Shown: positions 1 through 12,754, counted from the stretch's first letter. The stretch is DNA of 64,000 nucleotides from Ctenosaura bakeri (GCA_948474755.1 CAOLHI010001666.1:186001-250000); one strand, 5' to 3'. Program-made: numbers and translations. The notes: generated by a model from the letters alone, not told the origin.

Positions 1-830
1 AAATTCAATATGACCTGGATAGATTGGAGAGCTGGGCCAAGGCGAACAAAATGAAATTCAACAGAGAGAAGTGTAACGTCCTACACTTAGGTAGAAAAAA
101 TGGAATACAGAAATATAGGATGGGGGACACGTGGCTGGATAGCAGTATATGTGAAAGGGATCTAGGAGTCTTCATAGATCACAAGCTGAACATGAGTCAG
201 CAGTGTGATGCGGCAGCCAAGAAAGCCAATGCAATTCTTGGCTGCATCAATAGGAGTATGGTGTCTAGATCGTGAGAGGTACTGGTACCACTCTACTCTG
301 CTTTGGTGAGACCCCATCTTGAATACTGTGTCCAGTTCTGGGCACCCCAATTCAAGGACATGGTCAAGCTGGAGCAAGTCCAGAGGAGGGCGACCAAAAT
401 GGTAAGAGGCCTGGAAGCCATGCCCTATGAGGATAGTCTTAGAGAGCTGGGTATGTTTAGTCTGCAGAAGAGAAGGTTAAGAGGGGACATGATAGCCATG
501 TTTAAATATTTGAAGGAATGCCATATAGAGGAAGGAGAGGGCTTGTTTTCTGCTGCTCCAGAGACCAGGACAAGGAGCAATGGATTCAAGCTGCAGGAAA
601 GGAGATTCCACCTGAACCTCAGGAAGAACTTCCTGACAGTCAGGGCTGTCCGGCAGTGGAATATGCTGCCTCGGAGTGTAGTGGAGTCTCCTTTGGAGGT
701 TTTTAAGCAGAGGCTTGATGGTCATCTGTCGGGAGTGCTTTGAGGGTGTTCCTGCATGGCAGGGGGTTGGACTGGATGGCCCCTGTGGTCTCTTCCAACT
801 CTACATTTCTATGATTCTATGATGATTCTA
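1..830 (+). mobile_element. CR1 LINE, 3' part with RT C-terminus
   Basis: From base 3 the plus strand encodes the C-terminal part of a CR1 reverse transcriptase: IQYDLDRLESWAKANKMKFN, KCNVLHLGRKN, ERDLGVFIDHKLNMSQQCD, AAKKANAILGCI, then [45 protein letters not shown] and a [16 protein letters not shown] end at 743. One TGA (273-275) interrupts it, where CR1 has Arg before [10 protein letters not shown]; a CGA-to-TGA CpG transition explains it. The element ends in the CR1 hallmark tandem ATTCTATG near 805-830. The 5' part lies beyond the window. Confidence 0.93.
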
Positions 831-961
831 ATGTTGACTTTTGTGTGTTTATAGCTATATAGCTTTATATTTATAGCCCATCCTGTATCTAAAGATCTCA
901 GGATGGCCTACTAGAAAATCAATTTAAAACAGTTAGTAATGACAATAATTCAAAAAGACTC

Positions 962-1038
962 CAAATATAAATTTATATAAATATTCATATAAATTTATAT
1001 ATTATATATTTATATAAATAAATTTATATAAATATAAC
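962..1038. repeat. AT-rich low-complexity tract
   Basis: Repeated AAATTTATATAAAT-type motifs form overlapping palindromes. Confidence 0.7.
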
Positions 1039-3411
1039 TTTGAAATTTGGCATTCCAGACCATTTTTTAAAATATTTATATTCTGACAGGAACAGGTGGT
1101 TTCGGTGGAATTTTTGTTTCTTTGAGACTTGTCGCAGTAATGCCACCTACTTTTGCATGACTGGTGAATTCTGTGAACATGGCTATCCTGAAAGCTGCAG
1201 TCCTAGACTGTTCCTTCTTTTTCTTTTCTTTTCTCTTTTTGATGATTTGCCAGGAATGTGTGCAAAAAGCTGGAGGATTTTTGTGGCTTCTTGCATTATA
1301 CTCATCTACTCTTATGCAACTGGGGAATTTGGTAGTATGGCTATCTGAAAAATCACTTTTCAGGCCATTTTCTGCAATACAAATGTTTTCAGAACAAGTA
1401 CAAGGAAGTGATTTATCTGGAATTTTTGTGGCTAAATGCATCATCCTATCCAGTCTTATGATATTGGTGAACTTGATGGGCATGGCCTACTCAGATATTG
1501 ATGTTGTAGGGTAGTTATTCTGCTCCAGATGGTTTTGAGATATTAAGGGGATTAATAAAAATATCATGTTTGAAATATTTGTGTTCTAAAATATTGTTTT
1601 CTTCTGTCTCCCTTCTTTGTCTTATCCTGTCTGTTTTCCTGTCCTATTTTTAAACAACACTGCCAAATTTGTGCAGCTGCTGAATGTAGCCAGGCAGCAG
1701 CATAAAGTGAAGCAACATAGGAGATGAAGAGAGGGTTGGAGGTGCAACAAAAGAGGGAAGTGTGTCAAGAGATGGAGGCAAGGTGGGTAGAAGGTGCAGC
1801 AAGTGGGTGTAAGAGAAGAGTGTCAGCATGAGATGAGGAGAAAGAGGGAAGAGAAAGTGAGATATTCAGGAAGGAACAGTGGGAGATATGGTAAAGGAGT
1901 GAGATGAGGCAACGGTGGTAAAAGAAGGGAAAGTAGAATGAAAAATGCAGTGGGAGAGTGCAAGGAGCAAGGCAGGTAAGCATAAGATAATAGAGAGGAA
2001 CTAGTGGTGACCCAAGGTGAGGCAAGGAGGGAAAAGAGCCTGGGACAGGGAAGCAGTGGGCTGAAAAAAGTATAGAAGGGGAATATGGTGAAGGTGTAAG
2101 GTGAGCCCAGGAAGGTAGAAAGGTTTAGTTGTGTACTAAGGGAGGCAGACACTGTGCAAACAAGAGAGAGAAAGAGAGTGAAGCACAGTGGGAGAGTGCA
2201 AAGAACAAAAGAAGTAGGCACAAGGGGAGGCAAAGTGCAATGGAAGGAGGTATAGTTAGTTTCCTGTTCATTCTCCTTCACCATCAATCAGATGGCTGCC
2301 ACATTCAGGACCTTTCATGGATCTCTACCTTTCTGCCATTAGTAAGAAACTGATGGCAAAAAATATTATAATGATCTAACAAGAATATGATAGCAACAAA
2401 AGTTCCTGCGCAAAACAAGAATTTGTTGTTTGCTATTTAGCACACCAGGAATAAACACGGCCACTTTAGATGATTCTTATCCCCCTGTTAATTACAACAA
2501 GCCTGTAAAATAGATTTGCTGAAAGGAAGTGATAGTCTGAGGTCACATGGAAAATTCTATGACCACACTAGGATATAAACTTTGATCTCTCCAGCACTAT
2601 CAACAGTATTCTGTTAGTTCTCCCAGAAGAGTAGTTACTATAAAAATGATACCAATGCTCCGAACTAGTGGTAAGGGAAAAAGCAAGGATTAATATGTTA
2701 AATTTGCATAATTAGAATGCAAATTAATAATATACACAATTATAATGATATGTATAACATGAACTTTAGATGCCCAGATTTCAGAGGCGGGAATAGGGCA
2801 ATTCTACTGGGGATCAATGTCACTAATTATTAGAATACCTTGTCCCCCACCCAACACCAGCTTTTCCTCCCTTTTGAGTATGCACAAGAAAGTCTTGCAA
2901 CTCTCAATTCATATGAGAGCATGTCAAACAAGGAACCACAAATCTCTGCTGCTAAAACTGTATGTCCTTCTTTGCATAAACATGCTATCGCAAGAGCTGG
3001 ATCAGCAACTCCCAATTCCTTTCAGAATTCTGTTTTGTTTTAATACTGCTTCTGATCGGCTGCAGCAAATTTCACCATATCTGGACAACAGGCATGTAGT
3101 TATAAGGAAATAACTTCCCAGAAATGTTTTCATTCTTGATGCTAATTTAGTTTCTTTTTTTTCGTCATGATGATGGAGCTACAGCCTAGGCTGTCCAATA
3201 TGCATCTCCAGGCCTGATAAATGTATCCCTTTTCTTCTCAAATACTTGGGACTTTGAGAGCCATATCATTTGGTGATTCAGTCATTAACAGGACTCCAAC
3301 CACTGTGCATATAGTTACTATTCAACCCACTTAAAGCCACATGCATGTTTCTTGGCATTCAGAGCCCAAAGCAGACCATTACAAACAGGGCAATTCTGCT
3401 ACACAGTGTAA

Positions 3412-3551
3412 CTAGGGATAGAAATCATGTGCCCCTCTAGATGTTGCTAACCTGCAACTCCAAGCATTCTTCACTACTGGCTATATTATCTAGGGATGCT
3501 GGAAGTTGTAGCCCCAACAACATCTGGAAGGCTGCATAATTCCTACCCCTA
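3412..3551. mobile_element. Small hAT-like MITE (AGGGATRGRAATCATGTG family)
   Basis: It starts AGGGATAGAAATCATGTGCC and ends with its complement (GGCTGCATAATTCCTACCCCT). The middle carries the CAACTCCAAGCATTC / GCTGGAAGTTGTAGCCC inverted arms typical of a very common squamate MITE. Four or more related copies are in this window. Target duplications are not clear. Confidence 0.7.
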
Positions 3552-4328
3552 TCTAGCAGAATTGTCCCACATGTTTGGAAAGAAGATACTGAGGTTCTCT
3601 GTAGTTTAGGCAATTTTCTGTGTAATTTTCTTTTACACAATGATGATCCTGAGGCTCATTGAAGTTTAGGCAATTTTGTGTGCAATTTTCTTTCTGTACA
3701 ATGATGATATGGTATATTGGTATTAGACTTGTTTACTTCATTGCCTCTGACATGCTATATGAATGTTTGTTATCCACTGTATACCCAACCTTGGCCAACC
3801 TTGGCAAAGCTCTTGGAACTCAAAAGTGACTTTTTCCTCTGAATGGAAAGTATCTCCATAAAGGATAAATGGCATCTGTGAAGGAGCCTTAACATTCCAT
3901 TAATTCAATATATACATCAAGATGGGTGTTTTAACAGTATTTCAAGACTTTTTGATCTCCTGACAGGTTCACCCAAAATGCCAAACATGCACAGGTCATA
4001 CCTGAGTGCAGCAGGCCTGTAGAAAAGATGTTTGATTGGCATGGTGAAGTGAAGTGCAGATTATTTTATTGAACATATGCAAGTTTTATTTAACAGTATA
4101 CAAGATACCACTATAGCCAAATGCCTTATAAAAGGACAGCAAAAAGAAGATCCACAAGGGATTTAAAACATTAAACTTAGTGTAACTGATATAAAAAGCA
4201 CACTGCTGAAAAGCATTAAGGCTAAAATAATTAAATCCACAGAAGAGCACTTCTTGCTGAAGAAAAATCAGCACGACTTTCAAAAAACCTACCTAAATGA
4301 TGGTCTTATTTTAATGACCCAAAGTTCT

Positions 4329-4885
4329 ATAGCGGCAGTTCTTAACCATTTCTTTACCATGGACCCCCTTTAAATATCTTTTGTTGCCACAGACCCCCAA
4401 GACTTAATTCAATATTTAAAGCCCTAAACTGCACCACATATTTAAAGTTGCAGTTGCACAATGTGAACAACACTAAAGTTTAGTGCAACAACAAAAGTGG
4501 CTTCTGGTTTTATGTGCGGTAGCAAGAAATGTCACATGCTTTCTCTCAGTCACTCAGTGTCAGTCACTTGTATGTTCTCACCGCACGCAGAAGTAGTAAG
4601 TGCTGAGTACATATTTTGATGTCTCTTATTTTCATAACATTTGTATAGTTTGAGATATTGTAATGAGACTTTGTACAAATGATATCCATCTCCAGCAAAG
4701 GATTCCTACTTTTAAGATCAACGTATGACCGTTCGTCTATCTGTCCATCTTCCTTCCTTTCTTTCCTTCTTTCCTTTCTTTTTTAACTGTAAAAGCTCAT
4801 CACATTCCTTCAAGTCTTCATTGATCCCTTGTGAGGACATCATGGCCCCTTCAGCGTCTGTGGACCCCAGCTTAAAAACTGTTCC
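4329..4885. mobile_element. hAT MITE with perfect 8-bp TSD
   Basis: The ends form an imperfect inverted repeat: CAGTTCTTAACCATTTC near the left and CTTAAAAACTG near the right, with GGACCCCC / GGGGTCCACAG just inside. Perfect 8-bp copies of AAAGTTCT flank it at 4321-4328 and 4886-4893, as for hAT transposons. There is no transposase reading frame, so it is non-autonomous. A CTTTCCTT-rich tract lies near 4750-4780. Confidence 0.8.
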
Positions 4886-5546
4886 AAAGTTCTGTCATTA
4901 TTTTGAAGGAACACAAAATAATGTTACCACATTGCTATCTATAGATTTCAAATAAGTTGCAAAGATTCCTCCTCCAAAAGCAAAGAGTCAACATTTACAG
5001 CACCTAAAACTGGTAGTTTCCAGCACTATACCAACTATGCTGTTTTATATCTCTTCTTTTTATTTAGTCTCTTGCTGAAGAATGTTAATGGAAAAATATG
5101 TGCCTTTTAACAGAGAAGCTGACTACAGTGTGACAAGGAGAATATTGTTAAAGCATCAATATAAATGACTTTTGATACATTGATTTATGAGATAATTAAC
5201 AATTCAACAAAACAATTAATTATTTGAAGGGAACAAGATCTTCTGTATTTTATTTAGTTCAATGCACCACAGCCAAAGGCACCTAAAAAATGAACAAACA
5301 CATGCACCTATAGCTTCTTCCTCTCATCAATGAACCCAAAATAAAATGATGAATCAAATCCATCAAGGCTTGCTTCCCTGTGTCTGTTCTTCCTTTCTTT
5401 AAATAATGAGAGCATACTGGTACAATATCTTATACACTCCACAAACTACTATAGTAAAATCATGCTTATTGCTTGAACTGGCAGGAATGGCTCCTAATCA
5501 CATTCCATACATACAAGTGTATTTTTAAAAAAAAGCATTTAAAGAA

Positions 5547-5996
5547 CTAACAGTGTTGCTGCTGCCTAAAGAAAACCTTGTGTATTGTAGAATACTCTAT
5601 CCAAAGAATGTGTTGGTGGGTTTTTTTAAAGCTGTCCTCCTTATTTTCTTTTTCCTTTTGAGGCCTATCGTTTTGTGACATATATACATTTCCTTTCAAA
5701 TCAAAGATGAAATCTGTAACCTTTTCATTATGGCACAATGCCAGAGAACTTGACAATCGAAAGTCAGAAAAGGTAACTCCTGTCATCAAGAAACTTGTAT
5801 CACATACGATTATGTCATAATATAACAGCCTATGCCAGACACCTTTCAAGGCAATAGTATAGGATTTATCACCTAATTTGAAATAAAACGTCATTTCAAA
5901 AGGACAATGACAGGAAATACTGGTTCTTTCCTCCAGATTGTCTGCAGAACAAACATGTTTATGCATAACACCTAAATAATTCTTCCTAGCCCACAT
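5547..5996 (-). other. Open frame of 149 codons, possible unrecognised exon
   Basis: A minus-strand frame is open for 149 codons in otherwise AT-rich intron. Part of it looks protein-like: FEMTFYFKLGDKSYTIALKG, DTSFLMTGVTFSDFRLS, CHNEKVTDFIFDLKGNVYM. A pyrimidine-rich TTTGTTCTGCAG near 5941 could be an acceptor and GTATGT within the frame could be a donor. I do not recognise the protein; the propeller-like VTDFIFDLKGNVYM pattern is weakly reminiscent of CatSper auxiliary subunits but that is a guess. By length alone, one or two such frames are expected by chance in 64 kb. Confidence 0.2.
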
Positions 5997-6694
5997 TTTC
6001 CAGTGCCATATGTTTGCTATACTTCTTGAATATGTCTGTTAAGCAAAATAACTTGAAAAGCACAGGGAAGGAGCAAATAAGCACATACACTAAGAGCACT
6101 GAGACACCATAACAGGTAGCTAATGCCTGCACTTCCTTCTATGATCTGGATTGGGTGACTGGTCCTGGAGAGCAGGCTGAGCTATTCCTTCCCCCATGAT
6201 AGCCAATGTACAGAAACAGATACATAGTAGTAATGTGCAAAAGCAAAAGTATGACAATGCATTATTTTTATTTTATTCATTAATATCCTACCTTTCTCTC
6301 AATAATGGAACTCAAGGCATTTTACAAAGAATTTAAAGAGAACATGAATGAGAAACTGTGCAAAAATTTCATAAAAGTATATACATGTTATTTAAAAGAC
6401 AAACAATGTATGCAATTAAAAACATTAAAATTCACTAAAAGATTAGATACACACACCATAAAACTGCAGAAAAGAGCTAGGATAGAGTCATCCTGTCCTC
6501 CCTAACGAGGAAATTTCAAATTCTGGGAGCAAGCACCAAAAGACTTGCTTCCTTGTTCTTATAAAATGATTCTGAGAAGGTGGTGAGACAGAAAGAAAGC
6601 CCTCTCCAGCAGATCTTAGAGCTCTAACTTCTGTGAATTTAAGTACTGTGAAACCACAAAATATCTTGGTATATCCAAGAACAGGTTGGTAAAC

Positions 6695-6835
6695 CTGCCT
6701 ATCTCCATATGCTGTTGGACTTCAACTCCTTCCAGCACCAGCCAGTATGATCAACTGTCAGGGATGATGGGAACTAGACTCCCACACAGGAAGAGCTGCA
6801 GGATGCCCTGTCCAACAGCATTCACTTCATCTTAT
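6695..6835. mobile_element. Small hAT-like MITE, degraded
   Basis: It contains TGTTGGACTTCAACTCCTTC and the inverted GATGATGGGAACTAGACTCCC arm that define the same MITE family as 3412-3551. The ends are eroded. Confidence 0.6.
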
Positions 6836-7799
6836 TACTGGACAGCCTCTATTTAATAATGACATAACTGCATCCAAAGGAGTGGGTTTATATCCACAAA
6901 AGCTCATACAAAAATGAAAACCAGTTTGTCTTAAAGGTCCAGCAACATTCCTTGTCTTCCCTCTCCCTCCTTTCCTCTTCTTTGTATCACAGGGGAAAAA
7001 TCACCTATTTATCACTATGAGTTTTGCCTCCCAGAACAAGCTCGTGATGACTAGTAAGAGGGCAGATTACCCTTCCATAGTCACTTTTAAGTCTTCTTTT
7101 AAAGAAACAGCTCTTTAATTAGCCCATTTCATGCCCTGTTTTGTTATTCAAAGTCTCTTTAAAACTTCAAAAAAAAAATACTGAAGTGGTTCACACCTTG
7201 AAAAGAAAAAGAATGCCATGTTGTCTGAGGAGCAGAACTGACAAGAGGAGTCTGTTTTCTGCAATGCACTTCTTCAACGCTGCTGTAAAGCTGGAATTTC
7301 AGTGAATGAATACATTTGTTCCTAAGCATCCCTGGTGCTTGAATTTCAACTGAATCGGGTCTCACACAAGGGAGCTCAGTGATGATAGGGACTCCCATCA
7401 ATGATATCACTCAGCTTCCTTTGGTCGTGCAAGCTCAGAGACATGTTGGTGCTCCACCTGCTCCCAGGCGCTCAGGTTGCAACAGAGACCCAGCAGCCTT
7501 TCATGATAAAGTGAGCTATGCCACTAGGAGCACAACACAACTCTATTCCAGAATTTCTAGTGGTTTCTGTTGTCTTCCAGGTTTAAACCAAGCAGCTGCT
7601 TTTGACACGTACTGCTGGAATTGCTGAGACTCAAAACATTTAAGACTGCCTTATGCCTCTGTTCAGAAAGAAGGTTTCTTGATGGCTGACCCACAGCTAG
7701 GAAACCAAAACAACTTTCTCCTGCATTGCTCTCTCAGTAGCTCCAATGTCTGTGGGGCAATGAATCCACTTTGGATTTTACCCTAATCTTTAAAGGAGC

Positions 7800-8195
7800 T
7801 CTCCAAGGTTCTGAGCCCTGCTCTGCTACAACTAGGTTCAATACCTGTAATATCTCCCTTTAACTTTGGATTAAAATCTAAACCATAGTCATTGCTCCAC
7901 TGACATCATAGCCACCAGTCTCTACCACCTGCCCCAATTTGGTGGAAAGCTTTCCCTTTGATCTAAGATCCGTCACCATTCTCTGAGTTTTTTGAAAAGG
8001 AGTTAAAACTCTTCTCTTTCTTCTGGCCTTTCAAATTGTGAAAAACCAAGTGTTGCTTTTGCTCTATTCAGTTTACCTCAAGGTATGGATAGACAGGTTT
8101 TAACATCTAATGATTTTAAATTCTAGCACCTGCCCAGAGGACTGTGCCAAGTGGACAGTGGATAAAAGTAGAAAATAAATAAATACATTTGTTTT
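7800..8195 (+). mobile_element. L2-like LINE 3' end, degraded
   Basis: The sequence around 7930-8035 resembles the end of an L2-type reverse transcriptase frame (TTTGGTGGAAAGCTTTCCC..., then a KRS-like lysine-rich end), followed by a UTR and an AAATAAATAAATA tail at 8177-8190. No intact coding remains. Confidence 0.45.
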
Positions 8196-9186
8196 TCAAC
8201 TTTCAGAAAAGTTACTGCAATCCTCCCGGAAAAAGTGCCCTATCTTGTTTAAATAGGGGTTTATAGTGTTGTTTTTCTTTTCTTTTTTTCAAGAAGAGAT
8301 TCAATTCCATCTTTACGGTCACAACTCCTTTAATTCATGTTGTTAGATTCTGAACTTAACAGAAGGGGCTTTGATACCAAAAACTGAAACAAACCACATG
8401 ACTACCCAAACTATGTGAAGCATACCTCATAAGACTGTCTACCAGACGAGTATGTTATTAGCCAGGCTTGGGTGAAACAATCCACTGCCCACAAAGCTAC
8501 TTTAAATGTACTGTCTTGGGGTGGGGGCGCGAGTGGACTAGAAAATGAAAACAATACATTACACTACATTCCCATCACTGCAACAGTTCCCACCACAGGC
8601 AACACTTTGTTTTCAACAAAGACACTCCCATTCTGTGTCTGCAAATATCCCTATACACTCTAGTACTGTACGTATGCCAAGAGCAACATCTGTGTGCTCA
8701 GAATTATACAAACCTAGCTTTCAAAACAATTAAAAAAAATCTTCTCACACACAATGGCCCACATCATTGCTTGGTAAGAATTTTTTCTTCATTCCTTTCC
8801 CTTATTCTTAACTGTATTTTAAAAATTTAGCACACGCAAACAGACACATGTGTTAACATTTCCCTACATTTAGTGAGTTTCATTTAGTTTATCTTCCAAC
8901 TATCAGCAGTAATCATGATTTGCATTTAAACTGACCACCAACATTGCAGGTGAAGCAGAACTCATCACTGAACAGCAAAAGTTCCAGGGTTATGGTTTAA
9001 TCACAATATAAAATTGATATGGGGACATTACTGTGGATTCTAATAGTAAAATATAACGAGCTATACATAAAGAGAAGTGGTTATCGAGCACACAGCCTTC
9101 CATATGGTATGAAAACCAGGTCCGGAGGATTTTCTTTTGGATTGTGGTATAAAAGTATAAATTACCAAGTTCTATTATTATTATTT

Positions 9187-9212
9187 TGTGTGTGTGTGTG
9201 TGTGTGTGTGAG
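9187..9212. repeat. (TG)n microsatellite
   Basis: Twelve or so uninterrupted TG units. Confidence 0.9.
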
Positions 9213-9416
9213 TGTAATGTTTATACATAATGGGAAAAAATCAAATATAAGTGTTCTACACTTGGTTTTTTGTTTGTTTTATGACTTATAGACTTTTCCT
9301 CATTTTTATGTTATGGTGTGTTTCATATTGTTTTAATCATTATTGTTAGCTGACTGGGTAGACTTTTCCAGCAGAAGGGCTGAGTAAAGTTATGTTAGTA
9401 AATAAGTATATATATT

Positions 9417-9604
9417 GAGCCAGTGTGGCGTAGTGGTTTGAATATCGGACTATGACCCTGATGACAGGGGTTCAATTTGCCACTCAGCCATGGAAACTCA
9501 CTTGGTGACTTTGGGCACACACACTCAGACCCAGAAAACCCCATGATAGGTTTGCTTTAGGGTCAATATAAGTCAGAAATTACTTGGAAGGCACACAGCA
9601 ACAT
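9417..9604 (+). mobile_element. tRNA-headed SINE with Bov-B-like tail
   Basis: The head GAGCCAGTGTGGCGTAGTGG and GGGGTTCAATTTGCC resemble tRNA A and B boxes. It continues with the family's GCCATGGAAACTCACTTGG centre and a tail ending GACTTGAAGGCACACARCAAC-like sequence. It is flanked to the left by AT-rich intron. At least eight other copies lie in the window. Confidence 0.9.
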
Positions 9605-9674
9605 GCATGTTTAAGTTTCATGAGTTCAATGTAACCTTACACCAAACCAGTACTTCTGCATCTCAGATTTCAAC

Positions 9675-9894
9675 AGACACATCCATATATTGAAATGATA
9701 CAATTTAGAATAAAGGTGAACCAAAATAAAAGGTGCCGTTTAAACGTTTAAATTTACTTACATTAAGTCAAAGAACACAATGACAGGCATGTCTATACAC
9801 TGAAATGACACAATTTAGAATAAAGGTGAACCAAGATAAAAGGTGTCATTTAAATGTTTAAATTTACTTACATTAAGTCAAAGAACACAATGAC
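9675..9894. repeat. 110-bp tandem duplication
   Basis: Two adjacent 110-bp units (9675-9784 and 9785-9894) share TGAAATGAYACAATTTAGAA, then AAAGGTGAACCAARATAAAA and TTACATTAAGTCAAAGAACA. They differ by roughly ten substitutions, almost all transitions. Confidence 0.9.
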
Positions 9895-10245
9895 CTAAAT
9901 ATAATTATTATTTTCAACCACAGTAAACTCACTGAATGTCAAAGCTTAGGTGAGTTAACAGGTCAACTCTAGTTGGGACTAACTATTGGATTTAGGCTTT
10001 TATGAGCACTGAGATATCAAACATGGAAGTCATACCTAATATAAATGTAACTAGAATTAGTTGCATTTTTAAAAAAATGGCAAAATTATGCTTCGCACTG
10101 AAATGATTGCCCATAATCTTATTTAAACCTTACAAAACAGTGTAATATTCATTCAGTAATTCCACTACTCTAGCTTATTATTTTTTCTGGGTTTGATTCT
10201 TTAAAATTTTGATTGATCATTTCATTGAGTGAAATGTCAATGAAA

Positions 10246-10442
10246 TGTGTGTGTGGCGCCCTGTGTGTGTGGCACCTTCAAGTCGCCTATCAATCCCATA
10301 GTTTTCATAGGGTTTACTATGGCAAGGAATATTCTTTCCTCTTCTGCACCTGGCAGTCCCCCATCCACGTATGAACCAGGGCTAACCTAGGTTAGCTTCC
10401 AAGACAAGACAGGATCTAGTTCTTCTAGGGTATTTAGGCCAG
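10246..10442 (-). mobile_element. 5S rRNA-headed SINE
   Basis: On the minus strand GATCCTGTCTTGTCTTGGAA, then AGCTAACCTAGG and TGGATGGGGGACTGCCAGG follow the 5S rRNA internal promoter (CCGATCTCGTCTGATCTCGG..., TACTTGGATGGGAGACC). The tail reads TAGGCGACTTGAAGGTGCCA with CA repeats, the same kind of tail as the tRNA-headed SINEs. It is not a functional 5S gene: only the first ~110 bases resemble 5S and they are degraded. Confidence 0.8.
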
Positions 10443-11050
10443 ATGTTCCCCTGCTGTCTTCTATATTGCTCTCCTGTATATTCTGTCTATTCTCTTTCTG
10501 CCAGCAAGCAAAGATTTCTTTGTGTAGGCAGGACTTTGGAGTTTTCAGTTATTGTGGCAGAAGGATCTTTTAATGGGGTATGTTACCCTGTTTTCTGGGG
10601 GTCTGTTTACTGTATGGAGGAACCTTCTACCTTTTAATGGTGCAGTCAGAGAGAGGTTTACCACCTATCGGAGACCTAGGCCCCGATCAGACTGTGTCCT
10701 CTTAAGGATCAAACTAGGCTGACACTAGATCCTTCTGAGGAAAGAGGGAAGGGTGTTTTCATGAATTAAAAACATCATGAAAGTCCTGTCTTTTTCAAAC
10801 AGCTGGTCTGTCTCCAAAAGGTGATACTACAATCTTCATTGTTCCAGCTTTTAAGAGTGATAATCAACCTGTGAAGGGGGCGTCCTCCTTCACTAGCTAG
10901 GGTTATCAGCCATTTTAGAGTTAAGCACATTAAGGCACACTGCACAACAATAGAAAATTCTATACCCAAGTGTGAGCAAGATTAATTGAGCCTTAGTATC
11001 ACTCTTTTGCCACCTCAGAAGGTGTTTGCTGCTTTCCCACAATATCAAAT

Positions 11051-11082
11051 GGTGTGTGTGCATGCATGTGTGTGTGTGTGTG
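11051..11082. repeat. (TG)n microsatellite, interrupted
   Basis: TG repeats with a GCATGCATG interruption. Confidence 0.85.
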
Positions 11083-12520
11083 TTTTATGTGTACATACCA
11101 AACACCTAAGAGATCATTCATTTCACTTTCAACTGCTTTTTCAAACAAACTTTTCTAAACAAAAGCATTTTATCTACACTTAAGTGGCAGGTGAAATTCT
11201 AGCACACTTCTCAATAAAATGAACAGAAAGGCTTTACAATTCAACAAAAGGTTGAGGGAAGTACTGGCAGTACCAGCAATCTAGAAATGCCCTTGGGGTA
11301 AAGAATTATTCAGCAAGTTTTCTCACACTTGAACAAAAGGAAAGGAGGGCATATAAAGTGATTTTGTCCACTGATGTATTAGTGCCTTCCAATCTCTTAT
11401 TAGCACCTCTGGACATCTAAATAATGTTAACAATTGGCTCCCAGATACAGAAGATGTCTGATTTGGAAATCCAATGAACAAGGGTATTACCTGTTGAGGA
11501 TATCTTTTCCTGCCTTTTAAACTTATTCTGTGCATCAAAGATACAATCTGAACAGCATTTAATTAATTTAAAGATTTATTTTGTAATCCTGAAGAAACAA
11601 AAAAGATATACCAACATAATAGAAATGGCAAAGGGAAATTTTAACATCTACCAATTCCTACTCTAAGCTAGACATAAAAACACTCCAAAGTATTCAAAAA
11701 CTGGTTTCCAGTGATACATTAATAAATCTTAATTAATACATTTTTCAATCCCATCAGTTTTAACTTTAACCATTCTCATATACTGTTCAACCATTCCCCC
11801 CTCCCGCTTTTTTAAATCTTCCAATACATATTGAAAAGAGTTCTGGCAATCACTAATACATAATATTCTCTAATTTTACTTCAACCAAATTTCCTTTGCA
11901 TTCATTGGGAAGTGGAAAGTATCAAAGGCATCTGTTTATAATATCTCAGGATCATATTAGGTCCTTATGTCACCAACTCCACTGGCTCTTAGTTCAGTCC
12001 CCTCGATCCTTTATTTGGCTCTCTAATAACAATCCAGACAATAAAAAAGCTTACATGCATTTCAAGTTTTACACAGTTCTTTCAACTCAGCATATTTTAA
12101 GATAGTAGAAATATCACTCCTTTCCAGAATGTTTCAGTCATATGGTTTTACTCATGAATTTAGCCCATTCATACAATTTAAGGTGATAGTTCCGGCATAT
12201 AAAGTAGCTTAACCCCTACTAATAAAAGGCCATTTTTAGATTAATAAAAGTTAGCAAAATACACAATCTTGACTGATTGTCAGTATAATTAATTCTGCAT
12301 TGATGAGGCACAAAAAGACATAATCTTGGGTCATTGGGTGAAAGCTATAAAATTCTTTTCCTAGAAGGTTGTGTCCACTTCTGAAACAGATGTCATCTTT
12401 TGGAAATATGTAAATAACTTCAGTTAAGTAAGAAATCAATTATATTCTAATATTTTAGTGTTTCTGTGGATACTATAGCTGGACATCATTGCCTGGTATT
12501 ATTCAGTGATATCATTTTAT

Positions 12521-12754
12521 TGTTGGGTGACTTCAAGTAGTTTTTGACTTATGGCAACCCTAAGACGAACCTATAATGGGGTTTTCTTGGCAAGATTTGT
12601 TCAGAAGGAGTTCTCCTTTGCCTTCCTCTGAGGCTGAGAGACTGTGACTTGCCTAAGGTCACCCAGTGGGTTTTCATAGCTGATCAGGGGTTCAAACCTT
12701 GGTCTCCACTCCAGAGTCACAGTCCAGCACTCAAATCACTACACCATGTTGGCT
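12521..12754 (-). mobile_element. tRNA-headed SINE with Bov-B-like tail
   Basis: A nearly full-length minus-strand copy. Reversed, it runs AGCCAACATGGTGTAGTGAT, GGTTTGAACCCCTGATCAGC, GGTGACCTTAGGCAAGTCAC, GCCAAGAAAACCCC and ends in the CTTGAAGTCACCCAACA tail. Confidence 0.9.

Noticed and set aside
1076..1514. Frames of 102-135 codons near 1.1-1.5 kb
   Set aside because: No family resemblance, several overlapping frames of equal length, AT-rich context.
1823..2287. 154-codon minus-strand frame rich in Leu, Phe, Ser and Pro
   Set aside because: The plus strand here is purine-rich low-complexity sequence (GGAG, GAAG runs), so the complement is open by composition only.
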